DNA from: Bog-473 sp035551835 | GTDB lineage: Bacteria; Actinomycetota; Acidimicrobiia; Acidimicrobiales; RAAP-2 | Assembly: GCA_035551835.1 (NCBI GenBank) | Contig: DASZMN010000116.1 | Location: forward strand, 1-44,325 | DNA length: 44,325 bases | Direction: 5' to 3' | Shown: positions 32,394-40,714 of the stretch, in pieces | How the letters are laid out: every line of letters starts with the position of its first letter | Numbering within the stretch: the stretch's first letter is position 1 | Made by a program: the position numbers and the translations under genes | The notes under the pieces: model-generated | Database searches by the model: none | What the model was told of the DNA's origin: nothing | The model's input: only the letters and a program-made list of their open reading frames with translations

Positions 32394-33778
32394 GGGTCGG
32401 CCACCTGGCTCGCCGCCGCGGGCGCCCCCGGCAGGGGGCGTCCCTCGAGGATCGCCTGGTAACAGTCGGCCGTGCCCGACGCGGTCACCTGCCAGGTAAA
32501 GCGGCGCACCACGCGCGCACGTCCGGCCGCGCCCAGCCGCGCCCGCAGGGCCGGGTCGTCGAGCAGCCGGGCGATGGCCCCGGCCAGCGCACCCGGGTCG
32601 TCGGGCGGCACGAGCAGGCCCGTCTCGCCGTCGTTGCCCACGACCTCGGGCAGCGCACCGCCGGTGGTCGTCACGACGGCCACCCCGCAGGACATGGCCT
32701 CGATGGCCGGCAGCGAGAAGCCCTCGTAGAGGGAGGGCACCACGGCGACTTCGGCCTCCCCGTACAGGCAGGCCAGTTCGTCGTCGCTGATGCCACTGAC
32801 GCACCGCACCGCGTCGGACAAGCCGAGGCGGGCGATCGCCCGGTCGACCCGCCCACCCTCGGTGGGTCGGCCGATGACGGTGAGCTCGACGTCGCGCTCG
32901 GTGCGCAGCTTGGCCACCGCCTCGAGCAAGGGCACGAGGCCCTTCATGGGAACGTCGCTGCTCGAGGTGACCATGATGCGGCCCGGCTGCGGCGTCACGT
33001 CCTCGCGTGGACGGAACACCGTGTGGTCCACACCGACCGGCACCACCGTCATGCGCTCGGGTGCCACATCCATCTGGGCGGCGATGTCATGGCGCGAGTT
33101 CTGCGAGACCGTCACCACGGCGGGCAACGCCCGCGCCACGCGCACTTGCATGCCGAGGAAGCCGAACCAGCGCCGCGTCGTGACGCGTTGCCACGGGTTG
33201 GTCGTGTGCGACAGCGCGAGCTGGCGATCGACCGTGATGGGATGGTGGAGGGTGGTCAACAGGGGCCAACCGTCCTCGACCATCCCGAGCATGCCGGTGC
33301 CGAGGCACTGGTTGTCGTGCACGACGTCGAAGTCGCCGCGGCGCTGCGCCAGGAGCTGGCGGGCCCGGCGCGCGAAGGCCCGTGGCTCACCGAACCCGGC
33401 CGTGCACATGACGGCGAACTCGATCCCGTCCTCCCGCGAGGAGAACTCCCGGGGGTGCGGGACACGAAAGGGGTCCGGATCACGGTAGAGGTCGAGGCCC
33501 GGGACCGGAGTGAAGCCGACGCCGGGGTCGAGCTCGGGCCAGGGCGGGCCGGAGAAGACCTCGACGGAGTGCCCGAGGGCGACCAGCTCGCGGGTCAAGT
33601 GACGGGAGTAGACGCCCTGGCCACCACACCGCGGATTGCCCCGGTAGGTCAGGTAGGCGACGCGGAGGCCCCCGGGAGCAGGTGGGGCGGCGGGCACCGG
33701 GGTGGGCACCACGATGTGGCGCGACCGCTCCCAGGATTCCTTGGTCTCGATCCACTTCTGGCGGGGAGTCTTAGGCAA
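32387..33778 (-). CDS. GT4-family glycosyltransferase
   Basis: GT-B fold retaining glycosyltransferase. The acceptor half begins LRVAYLTYRGNPRCGGQGVY (GGxG loop) with LVALGHSVEVFSGPPWPEL. The donor half has TVVPVGVDHTVFRP, IMVTSSSDVPMKGLVPLLEA, and the nucleotide-sugar signature EVAVVPSLYEGFSLPAIEAM with the E-x7-E pattern, then GGALPEVVGNDGETGLLVPP. The start is uncertain: TTG at 33778 gives 463 aa and keeps KTPRQKWIETKESWERSRH; a GTG near 33711 would trim about 20 residues. First gene of the GT4-methyltransferase-toroid operon. Donor and acceptor are unknown. Confidence 0.87.
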   Translation of the reverse strand: MPKTPRQKWIETKESWERSRHIVVPTPVPAAPPAPGGLRVAYLTYRGNPRCGGQGVYSRHLTRELVALGHSVEVFSGPPWPELDPGVGFTPVPGLDLYRDPDPFRVPHPREFSSREDGIEFAVMCTAGFGEPRAFARRARQLLAQRRGDFDVVHDNQCLGTGMLGMVEDGWPLLTTLHHPITVDRQLALSHTTNPWQRVTTRRWFGFLGMQVRVARALPAVVTVSQNSRHDIAAQMDVAPERMTVVPVGVDHTVFRPREDVTPQPGRIMVTSSSDVPMKGLVPLLEAVAKLRTERDVELTVIGRPTEGGRVDRAIARLGLSDAVRCVSGISDDELACLYGEAEVAVVPSLYEGFSLPAIEAMSCGVAVVTTTGGALPEVVGNDGETGLLVPPDDPGALAGAIARLLDDPALRARLGAAGRARVVRRFTWQVTASGTADCYQAILEGRPLPGAPAAASQVADPC

Positions 33779-34080
33779 TGGATATCCCGACTCGTCCCGA
33801 CATGTCGCCCTAGCCTCCCCGAACGCCCCGGCCCTGTGCAAACGGCGCGCCGCCCCGGCGCGGACCACGCGGGGCAGATCACCTGGTCAACGGATACCAA
33901 ACCGGTTGCGGCCCGTGAGCTCTGTGGAGACGGCAGCGACGAAGGTGGCCAACGCCGACGGCGCCTGTGGGCCGGGCGATGGCGGCCCGCAGGGCGGCGG
34001 ACGCAGCCCAGACGAGCGTCGAGCCGAGGGGGGCCGGGCGCCGCAGGAGCGCCCCGGCGCGGACGGGTACCGTGACGGGT
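33779..34080. other. Intergenic region between the GT4 operon and the acyl-CoA dehydrogenase
   Basis: About 300 bp carrying divergent promoters. It contains a repeated 13-mer GCCCCGGCGCGGA (33852 and 34051) and the -10 box of the dehydrogenase gene. Open frames on both strands are short, arginine/proline-rich and have no family features. Confidence 0.5.
34068..34073 (+). promoter_or_regulatory. Probable leaderless -10 box of the acyl-CoA dehydrogenase
   Basis: TACCGT (TAnnnT) ends 7 nt before the ATG at 34081. Confidence 0.5.
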
Positions 34081-35307
34081 ATGGACCTCGCATACCCGCC
34101 CGAGGCAGAGGAATTCCGGGCCGAGATCGCGAGATGGCTGAAGGAGAACCTCCCCGAGGGCTGGGGGGAGCCGGGCTTCTCCATGACGCCCGAGGCGCGC
34201 AAGCAGTTCAACGAGGAGTGGACGGCCAAGCTGTTCGGCGGTGGCTGGATCTGCGCCAGCTGGCCCGCCGAATACGGGGGCAAGGGGCTGAGCCTCCTCC
34301 AGCAGGTCGTGCTCAACGAGGAGTTCGCCCGCGTCGGGGCGCCCCTACGGGGCGACTTCTTCGGCGACACCCTCGTCGGACCGACGATCCTGCAGTGGGG
34401 CACCGAGGAACAGAAGCAGCAATTCATCCCCGGCATCTTGAAGGGCGAAATCGCCTGGTGCCAGGGGTTCAGCGAGCCGGACGCGGGATCCGACCTGGCC
34501 GGTCTCAAGACCAGGGCGGAGCTCGACGGCGACGAATGGGTGATCAACGGGCAGAAGGTTTGGACGACCCAGGCGCAGTACGCCGACTACATCTTCCTGT
34601 TGGCACGGACCGACCCCGACGCACCCAAACACGCCGGCATCTCGTACCTGCTCGTTCCGATGAAGCAGCCGGGCGTCGAAGTGCGGCCGATCGAGCAGGT
34701 CGATGGCTCGGCCGAGTTCAACGAGGTCTTCTTCACCAACGTGCGCTGCCCCAAAGACAACGTCATCGGGGGCGTCAACGACGGCTGGAAGGTCGCCATG
34801 ACGACGCTCGGGTTCGAGCGCGGGACCTCGGCCACGACGGGACACCGACGCTTCCAAAAGGAGTTCGACGAGATCCTCCAAGCGGCGCGCGACCGGGGTA
34901 AGGACGGAGACCCCCTGATCCGGCAGCGCCTGGCCAGGTCGTGGTCGAACATCAAGATCATGCAGATCAACGGATGGCGCACCCTGACCGACGCGCTCAA
35001 CGGCACGCACACGACGGCGAAGCTCGGTGCCTGCAACAAGATGTTCTGGTCCGAAGCGCACCAGGCCACGATGGACCTGGCGATCGACATCCTGGGCCTG
35101 CAGGGCCAGGTCCTCGGGGGCAACGAGGCCGAGGGCACCGTCCTGCCCGGCGCCCGCCACGCCAAGGCGGGCTATCCGGTGAGCAACGTGCAGTCCTCGT
35201 TCTTCTTCTCGCGTTCGGAGACGATCTGGGGCGGGTCGGCGGAGATCCAGCGCAACATCGTGGGCGAACGAGCCCTGGGCCTGCCGAAGGAGCCGAAGCC
35301 GGCCTGA
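34081..35307 (+). CDS. Acyl-CoA dehydrogenase (FadE type)
   Basis: FAD-dependent alpha,beta-dehydrogenation of an acyl-CoA; 408 aa. N-domain DLAYPPEAEEFRAEIARWLK, then FGGGWICASWPAEYGGKGLS, the FAD/substrate region AWCQGFSEPDAGSDLAGLKT, WVINGQKVWTTQAQYADYIF, and the C-terminal helical domain ending SETIWGGSAEIQRNIVGERA and LGLPKEP. The usual family has TIYGG; here it is TIWGG. The group resembles actinobacterial FadE proteins used for branched, sterol or other long substrates; some work as heterotetramers, but no second subunit is adjacent. Monocistronic with its own leaderless-type promoter. Confidence 0.92.
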   Translation: MDLAYPPEAEEFRAEIARWLKENLPEGWGEPGFSMTPEARKQFNEEWTAKLFGGGWICASWPAEYGGKGLSLLQQVVLNEEFARVGAPLRGDFFGDTLVGPTILQWGTEEQKQQFIPGILKGEIAWCQGFSEPDAGSDLAGLKTRAELDGDEWVINGQKVWTTQAQYADYIFLLARTDPDAPKHAGISYLLVPMKQPGVEVRPIEQVDGSAEFNEVFFTNVRCPKDNVIGGVNDGWKVAMTTLGFERGTSATTGHRRFQKEFDEILQAARDRGKDGDPLIRQRLARSWSNIKIMQINGWRTLTDALNGTHTTAKLGACNKMFWSEAHQATMDLAIDILGLQGQVLGGNEAEGTVLPGARHAKAGYPVSNVQSSFFFSRSETIWGGSAEIQRNIVGERALGLPKEPKPA

Positions 35308-35332
35308 CGGCGCGTCCGGAGCGACGGGCGCT

Positions 35333-37054
35333 TCAGGACTTCTCTGGTCCGCCCGGCTCGCGCGGGAACGACACCCGGAAGGTCGCGCCGCCACCCGGGG
35401 TGTCCTCGACCCAGGCTCGGCCTCCCTGGATCTCGGCAAAGCGGGCCACGATGAAGAGCCCGAGGCCCAGCCCGGACGTGCCGCCCCGGCCGCGCTCGAA
35501 GGCCCGGAAAACCCTCTCCTTCCGATCGTCGGGCACGCCCGGACCCCCATCGGCCACCGTGAGCACGACATCACCGGGACCGACGGCGATGTCGACCTGC
35601 ACCAACGAACCAGGCGGCGAATGGCGGAGCGCGTTGCTCAAGAGGTTGTCGACGATGCGTGCCGTGAGCCCCGCATCGAGGTCCGCGATCACCGTCTCGG
35701 TCGGTTGGACGAGGCACCCGTCGTCCATTCCGAGGTCCCGTGCACGCGCGGCCACGATCTCGTTGAGGTCGGTGGGCTCGCTCTTGACCACGACGTGGCC
35801 ACCACCGAGTCGTTCCGCATCGAGCAGATTGGACAGGATGCCGCGCAGCTGCCCACTCGTCGTGACCAGGCCGCCGGCGATGTGGGCGATCTGGTCTGGG
35901 GGGAGCCCCGGGTGTCCCTGAAGCATCTCGGCCAAGGCGGCGACCGCGGCGACCGGGGTGTTGAGATCGTGCGAGGCAGCGAGGATCAGGGCATCCTTGG
36001 TGGCGTCCGCTTCGCGCAACGCGGCGGCAGCCCGACGCTCCAGTGAGAGGGCGTCCTGCATGGCGCGGCGCGAGGCCTCGCGGTCGCTCACGTCGCGCAG
36101 GGCGTAGCGAAGACCGGCCACGGAGCTGCCCGTCTCGACCAGCGGCGACACCGCGGCCTCCATGGCCAAGAATCGGTCCTCGCCACTGCGGACGCGGCAG
36201 ATGCCCGCCACCGCGTGGCGCTCCAAGGCCACGGCGTCTTGCAACCGGCGCACGAGCTTCCGGTCGTGGGGATGGACGACCTCCTCGAAGTGCCGACCCA
36301 CGAGGTCGTGCGGATTGCGGGACAGCACGACCAAGGTGGACGGCGACGCGTAGTCGATGGCGCCCGAACCTTCGGTCGTGAGCACGACATCAGACGAACT
36401 GTCGGCGATAAGACGGTAGCGGGCTTCGCTCGCCACGAGAGCCCGCTCCGCCGCAACACGCGTGCTCACGTCGCGGATCAGCCACCGCACGTGCACGGCA
36501 TCGGTCCCGTACGATCGGCTGGCCGTCAGGTGCACCGACGCCGGGAACGGCCGTCCGTTCGGCGGGGTGAAGCCCGCCTCGAAGCTCACGACGCGGTTCG
36601 CGCTCACCGTCAGCGCGTCGTGGAGGTGGTCGAGGACCGGCCGCCGTTCCCCTGCGTCGACGAACACGATCACGGGCTTGCGGTAGAGGAAGCGCGCGGG
36701 GGACCCGAGCAGCCCGCTCGCCGCCCGGTTGGATTCGACGATTACGCCGTTTGAGTCGGTGACGAGGTATCCGTCGGGAGCGAGATCGAACAGCTCGTGA
36801 TAGCGGATCGCCTGGGCGTCCAGCTGCTCTTGGGTCTGCTGGAGCGCCTCGCTGAGTGTGCTGACCTCCTCGGTGCGCTCTCCAAGCGCCTGCACGGCGG
36901 TCGTGAGCTCACCGATCAGTTCAACCAGCGCCGGGTCGGAGCGTTCTGCCGCGAGCTCGAGCACACGCCCCGAGAGCGCCGCGATGCCCCCGCTGACACG
37001 ATCGACCCGGTCGTTCACCTCGACCACGCGTCTGAGGTCCCGATCCGCCGTCAC
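35333..37054 (-). CDS. Soluble PAS-PAS histidine kinase
   Basis: 573-aa cytoplasmic sensor kinase, third gene of the cheB-cheR operon. An N-terminal helical region (~1-85) leads to PAS1 (HELFDLAPDGYLVTDSNGVI) and PAS2 (ARYRLIADSSSDVVLTTEGS, then DLVGRHFEEVVHPHD). HisKA carries the phospho-acceptor His near 364 (LAASHDLNTPVAAVAALA). The HATPase has N box RIVDNLLSNALRHSP, G1 VADGGPGVPDD and G2 TSGLGLGLFIV. No membrane segment. GTG at 37054 overlaps the previous stop by 4 nt. The order CheB / CheR-PAS / PAS-HK equals the domain order of fused CheB-CheR-PAS-HK proteins. Confidence 0.92.
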   Translation of the reverse strand: MTADRDLRRVVEVNDRVDRVSGGIAALSGRVLELAAERSDPALVELIGELTTAVQALGERTEEVSTLSEALQQTQEQLDAQAIRYHELFDLAPDGYLVTDSNGVIVESNRAASGLLGSPARFLYRKPVIVFVDAGERRPVLDHLHDALTVSANRVVSFEAGFTPPNGRPFPASVHLTASRSYGTDAVHVRWLIRDVSTRVAAERALVASEARYRLIADSSSDVVLTTEGSGAIDYASPSTLVVLSRNPHDLVGRHFEEVVHPHDRKLVRRLQDAVALERHAVAGICRVRSGEDRFLAMEAAVSPLVETGSSVAGLRYALRDVSDREASRRAMQDALSLERRAAAALREADATKDALILAASHDLNTPVAAVAALAEMLQGHPGLPPDQIAHIAGGLVTTSGQLRGILSNLLDAERLGGGHVVVKSEPTDLNEIVAARARDLGMDDGCLVQPTETVIADLDAGLTARIVDNLLSNALRHSPPGSLVQVDIAVGPGDVVLTVADGGPGVPDDRKERVFRAFERGRGGTSGLGLGLFIVARFAEIQGGRAWVEDTPGGGATFRVSFPREPGGPEKS

Positions 37055-39015
37055 GCCGGTCCATCCTCGTGGGCTTCCATGACGAGCATGGCCGAGAGCT
37101 CGCGACCGGCGCCGATCGGCAAGACCCTGACCCAGCACATGAAGTTGCCGCCGGATTGATCGACTGCCGCCAGATCGAGAGACACCGGTTGGGCCCCCTC
37201 CGCCCGGCAGGCGCGTACCGGCGCCTGCAGCGCCTCGAGAGGCAGGCCGAGCTCCAGCCCGAAGAAGGACTCGCCCACTACCTCGTCCTCACTCAGGCCC
37301 CACATGGTCGAGGCCGCGTTGTTCCACTCCGTCACGAGGAGTCGCGAATTGAGCACGACGATGGCGGCGGGGAAATTGTCCATGACCTGGCGGTGCAGGG
37401 CGCTGTAGCGCTGGAGGTCGCGGTTGGAGCCCACGAGCGTTTCGTTCAGCGTTTCCACGGCTTCGGTGGTCGTCTTGAGATCGATGTTGGTCGACTCGAG
37501 CTCGTCGTTGGAGGACCGAAGCTCTTCGTTGGTCGTTTCGAGCTCCTCATTGGTCGACTGGAGCTCCTCGTTACTGGTCTCGAGCTCTTCGTAGCTCGAC
37601 TGCAGCTCCTCGTTGCTGGTGACCAGCTCCTCGTTGGTCGACTGGAGCTCTTCGTAGGCCGTCTCGAGTTCTTCGTGGACCTGGCGATAGGCCTCACGCA
37701 GGCGCTGCGTCGCGCGGATGTCATCGAAGGTGATGCTGGCCCCGACAACCTGCTGGTGCTGGTCCAATGTCGGCAGGATCCGCACCTCAGCGTCCACAGT
37801 GTCGCCCGTGGCCGTCGCATAGCCCACAACACCAAGGCCGCGCGACGAGCCATCGGCTATGGCCTGGCGGGTCGGGGTCACCAGATCGGCCGGCTGCAGC
37901 GCCAGCGGGAGCTCGCGGAGTGGTCGGCCGAGGTCCTGCACGTCGATCGCAAGCAGGTGATGTGCCGCGTCGTTCGCCGCGGTCACGACCAGCTCGGTGT
38001 CAACGTGCAGCTCGGCGATGAGCACTGTCCCTAACTCATGGTCAGACAGCGCGGCCGCGTCGAGCATCTCTGGCACCGGAACGGGCGCCTGCAAGTCGTA
38101 CGGGCGGCGTTCGGGGTACCCCGAAGCGGCGAAGCCAGCGCCGTCGCCGAACGGCGTCTGCGGCGCCTGCGACACGGCGACGAAGATCCGGTGCTTGAGG
38201 TTCACGGGCCTGAATCGGCCCCCGTCGATCCCGAGGACCATCTCGGCGCGCCCCAGGAACAAGTAGCCGCCGTTGCCCAGGGCGAAGTGGAGCCGGGGGA
38301 CCACTGCAGCCTTGGTCTCCGCGTTCAGGTACATGAGGGTGTTGCGGCAGACGACGAGGTCAACGCGCGAGATGGGTGGATCGCTGGTCAGGTCGTGCCG
38401 TCCGAAGACGACCGTCCGCCTTAGGGCGGGGACGACGGCCGACCCCCTGTTCTGCGGGTCAGGTTGGAAGTAGGTCTGGCGATACTCCTCGGGGACGTCC
38501 TCGAGCACCTTGTCCGTGTACACCGCCGCCCGCGCCGAGTCGAGGGCGTCGAGGTCGACGTCCGTCGCGTAGATCTTGACGCGGCGCGCGGCCTCGGCAA
38601 GACCCAGCAGGTTGGCCAGCGCCATGGCGAGGCTGTAGGGCTCCTCGCCGGACGCGCAGCCTGCGCTCCACACGCGGATCGGCTGCCCCGCGTCATGGCG
38701 CGCCACGATCTCGGGCAGCACGGCCGCTTCGAGGTACTGCCACGCAGCGGTGTCGCGGAAGAACCCGGTGAGGTTGATGAGGATCGTATTGAAGAGGGCG
38801 GCGAACTCATCGACATCGGCTTCGAGCAGGTCCTTGTATTCGGCAATCGAGCCGACCCCCAGGTCCTGCATGCGGCGATGGACGCGACGGTTGATGGTCG
38901 AACGCTTGTACCCGGTGAAGTCGAAAGCGCGGGCGTCGCGGACGAAGGCGAGAAGTTCCTCGAGCCCTTGGTCGCTCGGGTCGGCCGGCAGCGACTGGGG
39001 ACTCTCGGTGCTCAC
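37051..39015 (-). CDS. CheR-type methyltransferase fused to coiled coil and PAS
   Basis: 654 aa. Residues ~15-75 are the CheR helical domain (FDFTGYKRSTINRRVHRRMQ) and ~80-285 the SAM methyltransferase, with VWSAGCASGEEPYSLAMALA, KIYATDVDLDALDSARAAVY, DLVVCRNTLMYLNAET and GGYLFLGRAEMV. A middle region (~330-430) is PAS-like. A nine-unit heptad coiled coil follows (~446-515), then a C-terminal PAS (~535-640, SALHRQVMDNFPAAIVVLNS). CheR normally methylates receptor glutamates; no receptor is encoded nearby, so the target is unknown. GTG at 39015 overlaps the cheB stop by 4 nt. Confidence 0.92.
   Translation of the reverse strand: MSTESPQSLPADPSDQGLEELLAFVRDARAFDFTGYKRSTINRRVHRRMQDLGVGSIAEYKDLLEADVDEFAALFNTILINLTGFFRDTAAWQYLEAAVLPEIVARHDAGQPIRVWSAGCASGEEPYSLAMALANLLGLAEAARRVKIYATDVDLDALDSARAAVYTDKVLEDVPEEYRQTYFQPDPQNRGSAVVPALRRTVVFGRHDLTSDPPISRVDLVVCRNTLMYLNAETKAAVVPRLHFALGNGGYLFLGRAEMVLGIDGGRFRPVNLKHRIFVAVSQAPQTPFGDGAGFAASGYPERRPYDLQAPVPVPEMLDAAALSDHELGTVLIAELHVDTELVVTAANDAAHHLLAIDVQDLGRPLRELPLALQPADLVTPTRQAIADGSSRGLGVVGYATATGDTVDAEVRILPTLDQHQQVVGASITFDDIRATQRLREAYRQVHEELETAYEELQSTNEELVTSNEELQSSYEELETSNEELQSTNEELETTNEELRSSNDELESTNIDLKTTTEAVETLNETLVGSNRDLQRYSALHRQVMDNFPAAIVVLNSRLLVTEWNNAASTMWGLSEDEVVGESFFGLELGLPLEALQAPVRACRAEGAQPVSLDLAAVDQSGGNFMCWVRVLPIGAGRELSAMLVMEAHEDGPA
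37466..37660 (-). repeat. Nine tandem 21-bp coding repeats (heptad coiled coil)
   Basis: Nine consecutive seven-residue units within the CheR-PAS protein: EELQSTN, EELVTSN, EELQSSY, EELETSN, EELQSTN, EELETTN, EELRSSN, DELESTN, IDLKTTT. The DNA units are similar but not identical, so the repeat is conserved by the protein rather than freshly expanded. It would form a rigid signalling helix before the last PAS domain. Confidence 0.9.
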
Positions 39016-39641
39016 GCCGGGGGCTCGCCCTCGACGAGGGAGACGAGCGCCGGGCCGATCTCTCCGAGGTCGAGCACGAAATCGACGGTGCCGGTGTCGA
39101 TGGCGGCCTGCGGCATCCCGCTGAACTCGGCCGTGGCCGGGTTCTGCGCCAGGACGGTGCCACCGGTCTGCGAGATGGCCCGCACGCCCATGTTGGCGTC
39201 GCTCCCTGTGCCGGTCAGCACCACACCGATGGCCCGCCCCGGATACGCGCCGGCCCCCGACTCGAAGAGCAGGTCGGCTGAGGGTCGGACGAAATGCACC
39301 AGCTCGGAGTGGGAGAGATTCAGTGTGCCGTCGGAGGCGACGAGGAGGTGTTCGTCCGGCGGCGCCACGTAGGCCGTGCCCGGCTCGAGCTTGGCGCCCT
39401 GGGTTGCCTCCACGACCTGGAGGGGCGTCCGATTGCGCAGGATGTCCGCCATCAGGCTGCGATGACGGGGGTCGAGATGCTGCACGATGACCACGGGCAC
39501 AGGGAAATTATCCCCCAAGTCGCCCAGAACGCGACTCAGTGCGGTGAGGCCGCCGGCAGAGGCGGCCAGCAGCACGACGTCGAATCCGTCGCCCAAGGTG
39601 GGCCGCCCGCCGCGGTCACGGGCCACGCCCTCAACCGTCAC
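39012..39641 (-). CDS. CheB-type protein-glutamate methylesterase, catalytic domain only
   Basis: Stand-alone CheB_methylest domain without a receiver domain. Catalytic Ser in VLLAASAGGLTALSRVL, His in VVIVQHLDPRHRSLMADIL, Asp in VLTGTGSDANMGVRAISQ; also YVAPPDEHLLV and PSADLLFES. I take the GTG at 39641 (AAAGGGGG nine to ten bases upstream, 209 aa). An ATG at 39725 would add 28 residues encoded by AT-rich sequence that looks like leader and overlaps the divergent promoter. First gene of the three-gene chemosensory-like operon. Without a REC domain its activity cannot be switched by direct phosphorylation in the classical way. Confidence 0.9.
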   Translation of the reverse strand: MTVEGVARDRGGRPTLGDGFDVVLLAASAGGLTALSRVLGDLGDNFPVPVVIVQHLDPRHRSLMADILRNRTPLQVVEATQGAKLEPGTAYVAPPDEHLLVASDGTLNLSHSELVHFVRPSADLLFESGAGAYPGRAIGVVLTGTGSDANMGVRAISQTGGTVLAQNPATAEFSGMPQAAIDTGTVDFVLDLGEIGPALVSLVEGEPPA

Positions 39642-39760
39642 GGCCAGTTGCCCCCTTTCGCGGGGTTTGCGCAGCACCAAAAAAGGAGAGGAATCAACCC
39701 CAGTGTGTTGGGAATAGTCTGACATACGATGCTAAGGGGCAGCGCACAAGGGTGTGACGC
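39642..39760. promoter_or_regulatory. Divergent control region between cheB and the NarL-type regulator
   Basis: About 120 bp, much more AT-rich than its surroundings. On the plus strand TACGAT (39725-39730) fits a -10 box with a ~30-nt leader and AAGGG before the ATG at 39761. On the minus strand a leader of up to ~80 nt precedes the cheB GTG; TATTCC or TATGTC are weak -10 candidates. No palindrome long enough for a clear operator was found. Confidence 0.4.
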
Positions 39761-40465
39761 ATGGCAGTACTGAGCACGGTGACCGACGACCCCGGCGGCG
39801 CGGGCGCCGGCGCGATCAGGGTCATGGTCGTCGACGACCACGCAGTTTTCGCCGAGGCTCTCGCCATGGCGATCAACGCCTCGGGGCGGATGCGCTGCGT
39901 CGCGATCGCCAATGATGCCGACGAGGCGCACCGCATGGCGGCGGACAGCGATCCCGACGTCGTCGTGATGGACGTCGGGCTCGAGGGTCCGGACGGCATC
40001 GCGGCCACCACCTCGCTGCGCAAGAGCCGCCCGCAGACCCGCGTGCTCGTCCTGACCGGACAGGTGCCGACTGCTCCCCTCGTTCATGCCGCCGCCCAGG
40101 CGGGCGCGTCGGCCTTACTGCTCAAATCCAACCGCCTCACCGAGGTTGTCGACGCAATCCCGTCACTACCCGACCACGCATTCACCATGGATCACAAGAC
40201 GGTTGAGGTCCTCTGCGCACCCGCCCTGGCCGGCCTGGCCGCACGGAGCCGCTCGACCTCCGCCTACCTGACTCGCCGCGAGTACGACATCCTGGGGCTC
40301 CTGGCTCAAGGAGTCGACCTCCAGAGCGCGGCGCACCGCCTGGGCATCACGGTCAACACGGCACGCGGCTACGTGAAGGGCTTGTACCGCAAACTCAATG
40401 TGCACACCCAGCTGGAGCTGCTGGCGGTGGCCCGGGAAAAAGGCTTGATCGAATCCGAGACGTAA
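39761..40465 (+). CDS. NarL/FixJ-type response regulator (REC + LuxR HTH)
   Basis: 234 aa. After ~18 flexible residues the receiver shows VMVVDDHAVFAEALA, phospho-acceptor Asp in VVVMDVGLEGPDG, Thr in VLVLTGQ and Lys in ALLLKSNR. The C-terminal LuxR-type helix-turn-helix is TRREYDILGLLAQGVDLQSA and ITVNTARGYVKGLYRKLNVH. ATG at 39761 with AAGGG eight bases upstream. It is divergent from cheB and followed by a soluble PAS kinase of the HisKA_3 type, the usual partner of NarL-type regulators. Confidence 0.93.
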   Translation: MAVLSTVTDDPGGAGAGAIRVMVVDDHAVFAEALAMAINASGRMRCVAIANDADEAHRMAADSDPDVVVMDVGLEGPDGIAATTSLRKSRPQTRVLVLTGQVPTAPLVHAAAQAGASALLLKSNRLTEVVDAIPSLPDHAFTMDHKTVEVLCAPALAGLAARSRSTSAYLTRREYDILGLLAQGVDLQSAAHRLGITVNTARGYVKGLYRKLNVHTQLELLAVAREKGLIESET

Positions 40466-40532
40466 CTCCCGACCTCCGGCGAGGAGCGAGGCGCGGGCCG
40501 GGCCATGTCGGTGCAGCTCCCGCCCGGGCCCG

Positions 40533-40559
40533 CCCTGGGAGAGGGTCCCCCTCTCAGGG
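40533..40559 (+). terminator. Strong GC hairpin after the NarL-type regulator
   Basis: GAGAGGG and CCCTCTC form a 7-bp stem around a 3-nt loop. A further CCCT/AGGG pair extends it across a two-base bulge. It lies 67 nt after the regulator's stop and is followed by G, not T. Either a terminator or an attenuator before the kinase gene. The rest of 40466-40714 is GC-rich with a GTGGG-TTG-CCCAC hairpin at 40699-40711 and no gene. Confidence 0.5.
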
Positions 40560-40714
40560 GGGGTCAGAGGCCCTCTTCGGGGCTGGTCGGCCGGCCGGGG
40601 CCCGCTCAAGATAGGAACGGGAGTTGAGGGTTCGTGGCACCGGTTCGATCGGTCTGCCGGTGACGAGCCTCGAGGGGGCGGGCGTCCGCCTTCCAAAAGT
40701 GGGTTGCCCACCCG

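Noticed and set aside
33790..33822. Ten-codon leader peptide (starting ATG near 33809, minus strand) overlapping the GT4 start
   Set aside because: It has start and stop codons but no Shine-Dalgarno sequence or regulatory codon run; too little evidence to call.
33852..34063. Repeated 13-mer GCCCCGGCGCGGA in the GT4-dehydrogenase gap
   Set aside because: Low-complexity GC sequence; two copies about 200 bp apart without symmetry or link to promoters are expected by chance at this composition.
33887..34093. Short minus-strand open frame (68 codons) in the same gap
   Set aside because: Arg/Pro/Ser-rich shadow sequence, no Shine-Dalgarno sequence, and it overlaps the start of the acyl-CoA dehydrogenase.
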